A stretch of DNA of 64,000 bases from Ignatzschineria indica (GTDB lineage: Bacteria; Pseudomonadota; Gammaproteobacteria; Cardiobacteriales; Wohlfahrtiimonadaceae), in NCBI RefSeq assembly GCF_003121925.1, contig NZ_QEWR01000002.1, positions 496,001-560,000 on the forward strand. Reading direction: 5' to 3'. Numbering within the stretch: position 1 is the first letter of the stretch; each line of letters begins with the position of its first letter. Positions 16,754 through 26,130 of the stretch are shown here, in pieces. The position numbers and the translations under genes were made by a program. The notes beneath the pieces were generated by a model that was not told where the DNA came from, made no database searches, and saw only the letters and a program-made list of their open reading frames with translations.

Positions 16754-18001
16754 ATGAAGCGAGATTTAGGGCGGAAAGATAAACGGAAAATTGATAATAA
16801 AACCTATAAGGTGCAGCAGAAAGAGACGATTGAGAGGGAACTTGAAGAGGCGGAAATAGCAGAGACGTTAGAGAATCGTTACTGCTCATGGTGCCTCAAT
16901 AAGAGAGATCATCAGCTGATAGAGGCCCATCGCTTACGTAGAAGCATCTATCAATGTGTTGAATGTGGCAATTACACCGTACAGTGCCGATTTTGTGACA
17001 ATATGGCGAAAGGGGCTGATAAGAAGAGCTTTGGAAAACTCTTTTCTTGGGATAATGAACGCTGTGCAGAGCATGATGGTTCGATCATTCGCTTTGCACC
17101 GCTCGATCCCCCACTTAAAGATATTACCGAATATAAACGATTACTCTCCCTTGAGAATAAAAGCTACAGTTTTGGGGCGACAATCGGCAAACACCTTCTT
17201 AGTGAATATTTTACCGATGATGAGCGCTTTGAAATTATTCGATTGAGTAAATCATCCCCAAAAAGTGGGAAAGAGGAGAGATCAGCATCTCAAAATAGAG
17301 CTCACCGCGCAATTGTGATTAATGGGTTTCTAAAAGAGCACGATAAAATTTTTGAAGATTGGTGCCGTGCTTTTGAGCTTATTCCCGATAATATTGAGAT
17401 CTATGGCTTAACATGGGCATCAAAGAATGTGGCAGATTTTACCCGCTCACTTCTCTCCCCTAAGTTTGGAAATATTCTCTCTAAAAAACTTTTTTTAGCG
17501 CAACTTGCCTATAGCGCCATTACCAACCCGTGGCATGTCTCGATGAAGAAGGCTGCAGATACCGGGGAGATTTTAGGAAATATCCTCTATCAATGTAAAG
17601 AGGGGCCTTACACCTTAATTGCACACTCTTTAGGTTGCCGTGTCATCTTCTATGCACTTGAGCTTCTCAAATACCATCCTGAAATGAAGATCAATAATGT
17701 GATTCTTTTAGGAGGAGCGGTCGATAATAATGCTCAAGAGTGGGAAGATTTAACCGCCGCTATTAGTGGCAAGATCTACAATTGTCACTCTATTCACGAT
17801 GCAACGCTCCATACCACTTACGCAATTGCCAATATCAAACTGAGTAGACCGATTGGTTACTACCCTATTGAGAGCGATAGTGAGCGAATTATTAATATTG
17901 ATTGCAGCGATATTATCAAAGCACACACAGCGTGGAAGGATCATTACCCAGAGGTCTATCAACGTATTATTAGCAAGACCGGCTCAAATTCCCCCACATA
18001 A
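16754..18001 (+). CDS. DUF726 (TMCO4-like) alpha/beta hydrolase with zinc-ribbon N-terminus
   Basis: A 415-residue protein. A charged N-terminal helix is followed by a cysteine-rich segment with C44-x2-C47, C68-x2-C71, C78-x2-C81 and C104, which looks like one or two zinc ribbons. Residues about 160-410 match DUF726: a VINGFLKEHDKIFEDW strand, the nucleophile elbow AHSLGCR with S292, then NNVILLGGAVDNNAQEW and YPIE. DUF726 proteins are lipase-like enzymes known mainly from eukaryotes (TMCO4) and scattered bacteria; the substrate is unknown. GGGGATGAGAG precedes the ATG. Short direct repeats (ATTGTTAAGACGAG) lie in the gap after cysZ. Confidence 0.75.
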   Translation: MKRDLGRKDKRKIDNKTYKVQQKETIERELEEAEIAETLENRYCSWCLNKRDHQLIEAHRLRRSIYQCVECGNYTVQCRFCDNMAKGADKKSFGKLFSWDNERCAEHDGSIIRFAPLDPPLKDITEYKRLLSLENKSYSFGATIGKHLLSEYFTDDERFEIIRLSKSSPKSGKEERSASQNRAHRAIVINGFLKEHDKIFEDWCRAFELIPDNIEIYGLTWASKNVADFTRSLLSPKFGNILSKKLFLAQLAYSAITNPWHVSMKKAADTGEILGNILYQCKEGPYTLIAHSLGCRVIFYALELLKYHPEMKINNVILLGGAVDNNAQEWEDLTAAISGKIYNCHSIHDATLHTTYAIANIKLSRPIGYYPIESDSERIINIDCSDIIKAHTAWKDHYPEVYQRIISKTGSNSPT

Positions 18002-18080
18002 TAGGAAGATCGCTTCTCTACTTTTCAAACCTTGGAGAAAGCGCTAGAATCAATGGTTCACTACAGGAGGGAATAATAGA

Positions 18081-18596
18081 ATGAAAGAGATAGTGATTGA
18101 TCACCATCAAGATATAAAAAAGAGCTTTAGAGATGCCATGGCGCAACTCGGTGCCGGCGTTAATATTATCACAACAAATGGCGCAATGGGCCGGTGTGGC
18201 TTAACGGCAACAGCGGTTGTCTCCATCACTGATACACCTCCGACAATGCTTGTCTCGATCAATCAAAATAGTGCCAGCAACGCCGCCTTTAAAGCTCACA
18301 ATCGTATGGCAGTCAATATCTTAAGCGCTGAACAGCAAGAAGCTGCAGAATATTTTGGCGGTATGCATCCCGTCTCAATGGAAGAGCGTTTTGAACGCTT
18401 TGAGTTTACAGAAGGACCTTCTGATCTGCCTCTGCTTAAGGGGGCTTTAGCTAATTTAGAGGGGCGCGTCACTGCAACTTATGAAGTTGGTACTCATACT
18501 CTCTTTATTCTTGAACTCGATTATATGGCAATTAGTGATGATCAGAATGCAGGGCTTCTATATTTCAATCGCCAATTTCGCCAGATTGATAAATAG
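18081..18596 (+). CDS. Flavin reductase family protein (FMN-binding split barrel)
   Basis: A 171-residue protein: FRDAMAQLGAGVNIITTNGAMGRCGLTATAVVSITDTPPTMLVSINQNSASNAAFKAH is the typical FMN-binding start of HpaC/RutF-type flavin reductases, ending in LLYFNRQFRQI. These enzymes reduce FMN or FAD with NAD(P)H for a partner monooxygenase, but no monooxygenase lies nearby, so its partner is unknown. AGGAGGG precedes the ATG. The gene converges with acuI. Confidence 0.85.
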   Translation: MKEIVIDHHQDIKKSFRDAMAQLGAGVNIITTNGAMGRCGLTATAVVSITDTPPTMLVSINQNSASNAAFKAHNRMAVNILSAEQQEAAEYFGGMHPVSMEERFERFEFTEGPSDLPLLKGALANLEGRVTATYEVGTHTLFILELDYMAISDDQNAGLLYFNRQFRQIDK

Positions 18597-18631
18597 ATCA
18601 TCCTGCTCCTATCATTTAGATCAATACTACG

Positions 18632-19612
18632 CTAAATCTTAACAACATATCGCCCCCGAATTTGACCGGCAATCATCTTCTTAGCAGTAGGTATCGCCTC
18701 TTGTAAGGTGATCTCATCAACCTGCGAGCGAATCTCTGCGCTACAAATATTCTCACTCAAGAGTTTCCACGCTTTGAGTCGTGCCGATCGGGGGGCCATT
18801 ACACTATCAATACCGGCAAGTGTAACACCGCGCAGAATAAAAGGTGCCACACTTCCAGGAAGATCCATTCCACGCGCTAAACCGCAAGCGGCAACAACAC
18901 CACCATATTGAATCTGCGCACAGATATTAACAAGCGGGATCGAGCCTAAAACATCAATCGCACCTTGGTATTGCCCCTTCTGTAGTACGCGCCCTGCCTC
19001 ATAATAGCTTCGCGCATCTTCAACTCGTTTAGCCCCAATCTGAGTGAAAAACTCCGGTTGATCTATTTTCGAAGTGAGCGCTACCGCCTCAAAATCTAAT
19101 TGAGAGAGAAGCATGATAGCAACCATCCCTACTCCTCCTGTCGCACCAGATACAAGGATCTCTCCTCCTTCCGGCGTTAAACCTAGTTCTAATAATCTTG
19201 CGACTGAAAGTGCCGCAGTATATCCGGCTGTCCCGAATGCCATTACATCAAAAGAGGTATAGTTGTCGGGCAGATGTAAAAGCTGTTCCCCCTTAAGATA
19301 AGCTCTCTCACTTAAGCCGCCATAATGACTCTCACCTAAACCTAATCCGTTGATAAATACCTGATCTCCTACCTTTACCGCATCTGATTGCGTCTCTAAA
19401 ACACGACCGGCAAGATCAATCCCCGGAATCATTGGGAAACGGCGGGCGATCTTCCCCTGATTAGTGATTGCTAATGCATCTTTATAGTTAAGCGTCGAAT
19501 ACTCAACCTCAACCAATGTATCTCCCTCCTCACGGTGGAGTTCATCGAGTGTAACGGATGTAAGAGAACAGCTAAAACTTGGGGTATCCTGCAGATAGAG
19601 GGCTTGAAACAT
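18632..19612 (-). CDS. acuI: Acrylyl-CoA reductase AcuI / YhdH-type quinone oxidoreductase
   Basis: A 326-residue zinc-independent medium-chain dehydrogenase. STLNYKDALAITNQGKIARRFPMIPGIDLAG and the NADPH loop LVSGATGGVGMVAIMLLSQLDFEAVALTSK are nearly diagnostic for YhdH/AcuI, which reduces acryloyl-CoA to propionyl-CoA with NADPH. E. coli YhdH has 324 residues. AAGGAGT lies before the ATG. It is alone on its strand, and no propionate or DMSP pathway genes are next to it. Confidence 0.88.
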   Translation of the reverse strand: MFQALYLQDTPSFSCSLTSVTLDELHREEGDTLVEVEYSTLNYKDALAITNQGKIARRFPMIPGIDLAGRVLETQSDAVKVGDQVFINGLGLGESHYGGLSERAYLKGEQLLHLPDNYTSFDVMAFGTAGYTAALSVARLLELGLTPEGGEILVSGATGGVGMVAIMLLSQLDFEAVALTSKIDQPEFFTQIGAKRVEDARSYYEAGRVLQKGQYQGAIDVLGSIPLVNICAQIQYGGVVAACGLARGMDLPGSVAPFILRGVTLAGIDSVMAPRSARLKAWKLLSENICSAEIRSQVDEITLQEAIPTAKKMIAGQIRGRYVVKI

Positions 19613-19821
19613 CTTTTACTCCTTCTTTTTATTCTTCATTCTTTATCGATAGATCTTATAGACTTATAGATTTAGGGTAGACCCATCTTTGGTAAAAGTA
19701 AATAAAGGAGCACCTCTACCCCCCCTATCGATGCTTCTCTCGCTAGAGTATTCTCTAAACTCTTAATGCAACAGAAACAGAGATAGTAGATAGGAATTAT
19801 TGGGAAGTAAACAAAAAACAA

Positions 19822-19858
19822 GCAAAAAAACTGGTTCTAACGTAACGTTAAAACCAGT
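19822..19858 (-). terminator. Terminator hairpin downstream of uvrD
   Basis: ACTGGTT...AACCAGT stem enclosing TAACGTTA, followed on the - strand by T7. It is about 320 bases past the uvrD stop. Confidence 0.65.
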
Positions 19859-20127
19859 AAAATATTAGGCATATCCATTCAAATAAACATTTAATAGACG
19901 AAATGCATTGATGATTTGAACTTGTTATTGCCTACTACTAGGGAATGAGTAATAGTCTAACTGAGCTTTCGCTTTACGCTATTGATATAAAGCAAGTTTC
20001 CATCTCTAGCAACATGATCTATATCATATTCCCCCTCTTATGAAAAAAGTAGACAATAAAAGTATAGAAATAATTTACATAAATATTACAAATTCATAAA
20101 AATTCATAATAAATAGCTGTAAAACTT

Positions 20128-20171
20128 TTACAAAGTGCTTACAAAGAGCTTACAAAGCGTTTACAAAACCT
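20128..20171. repeat. Four 11-bp phased direct repeats (TTACAAAGNNC)
   Basis: TTACAAAGTGC, TTACAAAGAGC, TTACAAAGCGT and TTACAAAACCT follow one another with exactly 11-bp period. On the - strand the unit reads TTGTAAG plus four bases, the spacing of PhoB half-sites. The array starts 12 bases past the uvrD stop codon. Confidence 0.85.
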
Positions 20172-20182
20172 CTATAAATTAT

Positions 20183-22384
20183 TTATAAAATCTTTAAATT
20201 AGCAAAGCTTAAAACTAAAACCTTACGTCCTGATTCGGAGAATTCTACGATCACTCGGGTACTTGCGCCAACCCCCTCAAATCCTTGAATCACACCATCA
20301 CCAAATTTGGGGTGAGAGACAAACTGACCAATCTTATATCCATCAATATTATCTTCAAACTGTTCTCGCTTCCCAGCCTTACTACTAGGTAATGTTTGTC
20401 GAATCGCAATCGCCGGACCGATCATCTCAACAAGATGAGAGGGTATATCTCGGATAAAACGGGAGGGTGGCATCCGGAGCGTCTTACCATAGATCATCCG
20501 CTGCTCTGCCCCTAAAAGGTAGAGAACCTTTTCTGCCCGAGTAATACCAACATATGCCAATCGGCGCTCCTCCTCTAAACGATCAGCCTCTTGAATGGAA
20601 GCATCACTTGGGAACATGCCATCTTCCATCCCTACTAAAAAGACAATGGGAAACTCCAAACCTTTTGAGGCATGGAGCGTCATCAATTGAATTGAATCCT
20701 CTCCTGCTTCCGCCTGCGCATCACTAGAATCGAGTGATGTCTGCCCCATAAAGGCATCGAGTTGCTCTCTTGTCGTTAAGGATTGAATATCCACAGGATC
20801 ATCACTAAAAGCTAACTCCACCTGGTCACTCATCATAAAGTACTCTGCTGCTGTGATGAGCTCATTGAGGTTATCGATCCGATCTTCTCCTCGATTGAGT
20901 GGTTCCTTCTTATATTGTGCTTTTAATCCGCTCTGCTCAATAGCGTAAGCAAAGAATTGATCGAGCTTCATCTCTTCAACTTTCTGCATAAGATCATGAA
21001 TCTGCTCACTATAGGCAAGAAGAACATTATGAGCCCTTGTGCTAAGCTGCTGCCCCTCAAGAAGATGCTGCATCGACTCCCAAAGAGAGATTCTCTGCTG
21101 TGCGGCATATTCTCGAATCGTCTCAATCGTCGCTTGCCCAATTCCTTTTGGCGGTGTAGTCATACTGCGTTCAAGCGAGACATCATCGTTGGGATTTACC
21201 ACCATGCGCAGATAAGCCATAATATCTTTGATCTCCGCACGATCGAAGAAGCGTAGACCACCATAGACTCGATAAGGGATCTGTCCACGCAGTAACAGCT
21301 CCTCAAAGAGTCGAGATTGCGCATTTGAGCGGTAGAGAATTGCAATATCCGATTTCTGATATCCCTCTTTTAATCGCTCTTTAATGGTCTCCACAACAAA
21401 ACGCGCCTCATCATAACCATCGGTTCCACGATAGAGAATGATCGGTTGTGTCGACTCATTATCGGTCCAGAGCCGCTTCTCTAAACGGGTATCATTCTTC
21501 TCAATAACATGGTTGGCCGCCTCTAAGATCGCCTTAGTAGAGCGGTAATTCTGCTCTAATCGAACAGTTGTTACCCCCTCAAAATGCGTATCGAAATGGA
21601 GAATATTCTCCACTTTTGCTCCCCGCCAGCCATAGATTGACTGATCATCATCCCCCACAACAAAGAGATTATGATGCTTGCCGGAGAGTAGCTGTAACCA
21701 AGCATATTGCACACTATTGGTATCTTGAAACTCATCGACTAAGACAAACTTAAAGCGCTCTTGATAGTGATTTAAGATTGCTTGATGGGTTCGAAGGAGC
21801 TCTACTGTTCTTAAAAGTATCTCTGAAAAATCAACGAGCCCCGACTGTTCACACAGTGTCTGATAATCGTGATAGAGCTGGACGAGATTTTTGGTAAAGG
21901 CATCATTATAGACCTCGATATGTTGCGCTCGACGCCCCTCTTCTTTATGCCCATTAATAAAATTGGCTAATACACGTGGCTGATAGAGCTTCTCATCTAA
22001 GCCCCTTGCCCGAATAACGCGGCGACAGAGACGCACTTGGTCATCACTATCAAGAATTTGGAAATTTTCAATCAATCCTGCATCGCGATGATGAAGGCGC
22101 AAAATACGATGACAGAGGGAGTGAAAGGTGCCGATCCACATACCTCTTAATGAAAATTTAAGAGTATCCTCTAATCGCGTACGCATCTCAAATGCTGCCT
22201 TATTGGTAAAGGTAACCGCCAAAATACCAAAAGGCTCTGCTTGCTCAGTCTCTAATAACCAAGCGATTCTAGAGATTAAAACACGCGTCTTCCCCGATCC
22301 TGCACCCGCCAATACGCGAACAGGCCCAAGCGGTGCAGTCACTGCTTCATATTGACTCTCATTTAATTGTTCTAAATAACTCAT
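20183..22384 (-). CDS. uvrD: DNA helicase II UvrD
   Basis: A 733-residue SF1A helicase. Q-motif LNESQYEAV, Walker A AGAGSGKTR (about 27-35), Walker B with VDEFQDTN (about 218-225), VGDDDQSIYGWRGA, LEQNYRS, and motif V/VI blocks LMTLHASKGLEFPIVFLVGMEDG and EERRLAYVGITRA. The C-terminal 50 residues (IGQFVSHPKFGDGVIQGFEG) are the Tudor-like domain by which UvrD contacts RNA polymerase/UvrB; this and the length favour UvrD over Rep. Acts in nucleotide-excision and mismatch repair. Monocistronic. Confidence 0.93.
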   Translation of the reverse strand: MSYLEQLNESQYEAVTAPLGPVRVLAGAGSGKTRVLISRIAWLLETEQAEPFGILAVTFTNKAAFEMRTRLEDTLKFSLRGMWIGTFHSLCHRILRLHHRDAGLIENFQILDSDDQVRLCRRVIRARGLDEKLYQPRVLANFINGHKEEGRRAQHIEVYNDAFTKNLVQLYHDYQTLCEQSGLVDFSEILLRTVELLRTHQAILNHYQERFKFVLVDEFQDTNSVQYAWLQLLSGKHHNLFVVGDDDQSIYGWRGAKVENILHFDTHFEGVTTVRLEQNYRSTKAILEAANHVIEKNDTRLEKRLWTDNESTQPIILYRGTDGYDEARFVVETIKERLKEGYQKSDIAILYRSNAQSRLFEELLLRGQIPYRVYGGLRFFDRAEIKDIMAYLRMVVNPNDDVSLERSMTTPPKGIGQATIETIREYAAQQRISLWESMQHLLEGQQLSTRAHNVLLAYSEQIHDLMQKVEEMKLDQFFAYAIEQSGLKAQYKKEPLNRGEDRIDNLNELITAAEYFMMSDQVELAFSDDPVDIQSLTTREQLDAFMGQTSLDSSDAQAEAGEDSIQLMTLHASKGLEFPIVFLVGMEDGMFPSDASIQEADRLEEERRLAYVGITRAEKVLYLLGAEQRMIYGKTLRMPPSRFIRDIPSHLVEMIGPAIAIRQTLPSSKAGKREQFEDNIDGYKIGQFVSHPKFGDGVIQGFEGVGASTRVIVEFSESGRKVLVLSFANLKIL

Positions 22385-22783
22385 TTATCTTGCCGGAATA
22401 ATTTATCGTGATATAAATAAAGGTAGAGTTGATTAAAGTTAGTTGATATCAATTGATTGGGTCTGATCAAAACCGATCGAGCTAATTCAGCCGATTTAGC
22501 TGACTAAGCTGGCTAAGCTGACTATATTGATAAGTCTAATGATCCCCTAATAAATAGGTTATCAATAAAATTATTAATAAAAGCTACAAGTCTGCTTATA
22601 GAATAACAAAGGGACTCAAACAATTTTATTAGCAATATTCTCGCTAACACTCATTAACTTCTGTAATCACTCTTATAAAAAGAATAAGTGGGTTTGATAC
22701 TAATTGATACTGTATGATTTCAGCTGACCCACTATAATAGAGAGCAATTATACCTTTTATTGATTTCAAATGAGATAGGAAAA
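22385..22783. other. Non-coding gap between divergent uvrD and thioesterase gene
   Basis: No gene is seen. There are degenerate GCTAA/GCTGA words at 22475-22520 and AT-rich sequence that should hold the two divergent promoters; no operator was recognised. Confidence 0.4.
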
Positions 22784-23275
22784 ATGATTGATACAAAAAC
22801 ACCCACACGTGAACTCAGTATGACTGTCTTAATGACACCGGATATGGTTAACTTTTCAGGAAATATTCATGGGGGCAATATTCTTAAGCTCCTCGACCAA
22901 GTCGCCTATGCTTGTGCGAGCCAATATGCGGGATCCTATGTTGTTACCCTTTCGGTCGATAAAGTGGTCTTTAAACAACCCATCTATGTTCAAGAGCTTG
23001 TTACATTCCATGCAAACGTCAACTATGTTGGGCGCACTTCTATGGAGATTGGTATCCGTGTTGAAGCCAAAAACATTAAGACTCGTGAAGTACGCCACAC
23101 AAATAGCTGCTATTTCACTATGGTTGCGATCAATGATAATGGCACTCCGACCCCCGTGCCAAAATTAGAGATTCGTAATCGCACCGATCAACGTCGCTTT
23201 GATAATGCGGTACTTCGCCTCAACTCTCGCTTAGCATTTGATAAAGCGCAGATCAAAGAGGAAGATGAAGAGTAA
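22784..23275 (+). CDS. Hot-dog fold acyl-CoA thioesterase
   Basis: A protein of 163 residues of the YciA/BACH type: MTVLMTPDMVNFSGNIHGGNILKLLDQVAYACASQYAGSYVVTLSVDKVVFKQPI carries the hot-dog helix with the conserved Asn and His-Gly-Gly region and the catalytic Asp. It hydrolyses acyl-CoA thioesters in the cytoplasm; chain-length preference cannot be read. The ATG at 22784 follows GATAGGAAAA; an upstream TTG at 22760 is less likely. A strong terminator follows at 23345. Confidence 0.85.
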   Translation: MIDTKTPTRELSMTVLMTPDMVNFSGNIHGGNILKLLDQVAYACASQYAGSYVVTLSVDKVVFKQPIYVQELVTFHANVNYVGRTSMEIGIRVEAKNIKTREVRHTNSCYFTMVAINDNGTPTPVPKLEIRNRTDQRRFDNAVLRLNSRLAFDKAQIKEEDEE

Positions 23276-23344
23276 CTTCTAGACTGAGTCTTAGATTCAT
23301 CAATCTTATCGATTATCTCAGCTAGCACTATTGCAATGCTTTTG

Positions 23345-23383
23345 AAAACCTAGACAGAGAGATCTGTTTAGGTTTTATTTTAT
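23345..23383 (+). terminator. Terminator of the thioesterase gene
   Basis: AAAACCTA-ACAGA stem pairs with TCTGT-TAGGTTTT, followed by ATTTTATT on the + strand. Confidence 0.8.
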
Positions 23384-23433
23384 TAGGCCTCTGATTGACT
23401 TTTTTATTGAGTTTATTATTGTATGTTCTATTA

Positions 23434-24405
23434 CTAAGCTGACTCATACTCTTCATGGGAAATCTTCGGTGCTAATAACCAATTGAAGGGGAAGATCGAG
23501 GCAAGACCGACTGCAACAACTATCGTTACAAGCGTCAAAAATAGCGCTACCGGCAATGTTAAAGCAATTTGAGAGTGTGCTAACGCAGTTAAAACAATTA
23601 CACAGATAATAGGATGGATCAGATAGACGCCTAACGCCTTAGGTGCAACGCTCTCTAAAAAGGCAAGATAGCGGATACCATAGACAATCACCATGCCAAA
23701 CATGCCTAGAAGTGACATAAAGAGTAGATAATAGATAATCGCCTCTTGTAGAGGAAGATGATAGAGCGTTCTAAATGAGAGAGGATGAGGATAGTGGATA
23801 AAACCAAAATAGGCGGAAGCTAAACCGATCGCTAATAGAAGGAGCGGAAGATAGATGGGTGCAGAGCGCCAGCGATGAATCGCTTCATGAGTGATGCGGC
23901 GACCTAAAAAGAAGATAGGAAAATAAGCGACAATAGAGAAAAGGCCTGAATAAGGTAGTCCATAGAAGAAGGCAATAAATCCGATGATGGAGAAGATAAT
24001 CATCGTTATGACAGGATGATGGCGTAATTCTGCATGCATCTTACTAAAACCTTGCCAGAGCGGAACGGCAATAATAAACCAGACGCCATCGAGCGGCTCG
24101 ATAAAAAACTTCAAAAGCGAAAACTCCCCAGCAATTATTGCCGGAATCGTATTAATCAACTGAAAACCACTGCAGGTGATAATTGCCGGAATGACCGCCT
24201 TTTTAATCTCTTTCAATGAAATATCTTGCGTCAAATAGGCAGCAATAAAGACAAACATTGGGATTAAAAATGTATCGAGTGTAAAGACAATCCCATCAAG
24301 AACCCTACTCTCTGGTATGACGCGCACTAAAAAGTAGCTCAATACAATGAGATTACTCAATATAAACCGTAATGTTTGCCAAAAGGGCTTCGGCGCATCG
24401 ACCAT
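23434..24405 (-). CDS. Acyltransferase-3 family membrane protein
   Basis: A 323-residue protein with about ten membrane segments: SNLIVLSYFLVRVIPESRVLDGIVFTLDTFLIPMFVFIAAYLT at the start, then repeated hydrophobic blocks and a conserved ALGVYLIHPIICVIVL near 260-280. The layout fits integral-membrane acyltransferase-3 proteins (as in YcfT or OafA), which O-acylate sugars or lipids. The usual N-terminal R/K-x10-H motif is not obvious, so the catalytic role is uncertain. It lies downstream of repeat array A. Confidence 0.65.
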   Translation of the reverse strand: MVDAPKPFWQTLRFILSNLIVLSYFLVRVIPESRVLDGIVFTLDTFLIPMFVFIAAYLTQDISLKEIKKAVIPAIITCSGFQLINTIPAIIAGEFSLLKFFIEPLDGVWFIIAVPLWQGFSKMHAELRHHPVITMIIFSIIGFIAFFYGLPYSGLFSIVAYFPIFFLGRRITHEAIHRWRSAPIYLPLLLLAIGLASAYFGFIHYPHPLSFRTLYHLPLQEAIIYYLLFMSLLGMFGMVIVYGIRYLAFLESVAPKALGVYLIHPIICVIVLTALAHSQIALTLPVALFLTLVTIVVAVGLASIFPFNWLLAPKISHEEYESA

Positions 24406-24585
24406 CCTCTCACCTCGTCTCTCAGTTTCCCAAGTTTTAGATCTGCAACTATTTAAGTGGTTTTCGATCTTCCAACCGCAACCTCTCTTTAAAATAACCT
24501 CTCAAGATTATACCCAATTATGATTAAGAATATCTGATCAAGATAACTATTGATGATCATTAACTTTCAATCATTAATTCTTAAG

Positions 24586-25127
24586 AGAATTCGTTGAAAG
24601 GCGAGAACCAACTATCCTGCTCTTTTCACCACTGCATGCCCGCGGTTTGGCATCGATGATGCCCCATGCCGGCGCGCAATCTCTGGAAGAACGCGATGGT
24701 GAGATCCGGCAGCGTTCAGCCTATTTTGCTTCTGATTCAAGCAATCGTTCTTAAGAAGATTCGTTAAAAGGCATGGAGTCAATCCATCTTACTCTTTTCA
24801 CCACTGCATGCCCGCAGGTTGGTATCGATGATACCGGGACAATTTCTGGTAATCGAATAATTGCCAACTGCCGGCGCGTAATCTCTGGAAGAACGCGATA
24901 GTAAGATCCGGCAACGTTCAGCCTATTTTGCTTCTGATTCAAGCAATCGTTCTTAAGAAGATTCGTTAAAAGGCGTGAGTCAACCCATCTTACTCTTTTC
25001 ACCACTGCATGCCCGCAGGTTGGTATCGATGATACCGGGAAAATTTCTGGTAATCGAATAGTTGCCAACTGCCGGCGCGTAATCTCTGGAAGAACGCGAT
25101 AGTAAGATCCGGCAGTGTTCAGCCTAT
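24586..25127 (-). repeat. Dispersed structured repeat, array A (three tandem copies)
   Basis: Three copies of the family, readable in the sense direction on the - strand, start 32 bases after epmA ends. Neighbouring copies are offset by 172 and 201 bases at the word ACTGCATG. Copies 2 and 3 carry an extra segment of about 29 bases before the short hairpin, which is GGTATC/GATACC in these two copies and GGCATC/GATGCC in copy 1. Each copy keeps TGCCGG...CCGGCA closing the stem around CGCG...CGCG. No convincing gene lies inside. Confidence 0.9.
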
Positions 25128-25158
25128 TTATTTCAATAGATAATTACCCAAATAACCC

Positions 25159-26130
25159 TTATGATTGCTCAAAACCGAAGGCTTGCACATCGGCAATATC
25201 TTCCTTGCCCCAGATCGCCATCAGTAGACGATCGACGCCTAAAGCAACACCACTACAAAATGGCAGCTGATCTAAACTCTCTAAAAGGAGATGATCGATC
25301 GGAACAGCCTCATATCCAATCTCTTGCCGTACGCTATTTTCTGCCTCAAAGCGAGCTCTCTGCTCCTGACTCTCTGTGAGCTCTTCATAACCATTGGCTA
25401 GCTCTAATCCCTGCCAGTAAGTTTCAAATCGTTTTCCAACGAGATTTCCATCATCATCATCTGTAACAATCTTCGCTAGTGAAGCTTGAGTTGCCGGATA
25501 ATGATAGAGAAAAGTGACTCTATTTCGATCAAACTGTGGCTCTAAGAGATGAGAGACAATAAGATCGAGCGCTTCATCCCGATCTCTTGGCATAAAAGTC
25601 AAAGAGAGATCTTTAGATTCAATAAATGCGATTAATGCATCGAGCGTCATAGAGAAAGGATCGATCCCTAAAAATTTCTGAAAAGCCGCTTGATAACTAT
25701 AAGATTCTCGCTCAAGATCCTTCCCACTTAAAATACGAATAAGGCGATAGACCTCCTCCATGAGGGTCTCTAGATCAAATCCTTCTCGATACCACTCTAG
25801 CATCGTAAATTCTGGATTATGGCGATGACTCAACTCCCCATCTCGAAAAACCTTGCCTAAATAGTAACAAGATCCAGAACCTGCTGCTAAAAGGCGCTTC
25901 ATATGATATTCAGGAGAAGTGATTAGATAAGTTTCGCAATTATGAAGCTTTCCAGGCCCGGTATAACAAGACTTAAAGTTGAGTAGCGCAGGATCAGGAT
26001 TGCCAAATTGACTCATAATCGGGGTATCAACTTCAACCACCTCCTCTAAGAAGAAGTAATCGCGAATGGTACGAAACAGCTCACCCCGTTGCCATAATTT
26101 ATCTCGTAAATTCTTAATCTCTCTGCTCAA
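25159..26130 (-). CDS. epmA: EF-P-(R)-beta-lysine ligase EpmA (GenX/PoxA)
   Basis: A 323-residue class II lysyl-tRNA-synthetase-like protein lacking the anticodon domain. Motif 2 lies around FRDGELSHRHNPEFTMLEWY, and the C-terminal motif 3 is CSGVALGVDRLLMAIWG. It attaches (R)-beta-lysine to a lysine of elongation factor P. Length equals E. coli EpmA (325). EpmB and EF-P are not in this window. Repeat array A begins directly after its stop codon. Confidence 0.93.
   Translation of the reverse strand: MSREIKNLRDKLWQRGELFRTIRDYFFLEEVVEVDTPIMSQFGNPDPALLNFKSCYTGPGKLHNCETYLITSPEYHMKRLLAAGSGSCYYLGKVFRDGELSHRHNPEFTMLEWYREGFDLETLMEEVYRLIRILSGKDLERESYSYQAAFQKFLGIDPFSMTLDALIAFIESKDLSLTFMPRDRDEALDLIVSHLLEPQFDRNRVTFLYHYPATQASLAKIVTDDDDGNLVGKRFETYWQGLELANGYEELTESQEQRARFEAENSVRQEIGYEAVPIDHLLLESLDQLPFCSGVALGVDRLLMAIWGKEDIADVQAFGFEQS

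Larger units (their letters stand above)
19613..20182. other. 570-base gap downstream of uvrD
   Basis: No gene is seen. It holds the uvrD terminator hairpin at 19829-19858 and four 11-bp repeats at 20128-20171. The rest is AT-rich sequence without recognised structure. Confidence 0.6.

Noticed and set aside
22441-22465. FNR-type box TTGATATCAATTGAT upstream of uvrD
   Set aside because: TTGAT and ATCAA are adjacent without the required four-base spacer, so it does not fit the FNR consensus.
24586-25127. CRISPR array
   Set aside because: The repeated units are 170-265 bases, have no short constant repeat with variable spacers, and no cas gene is present.
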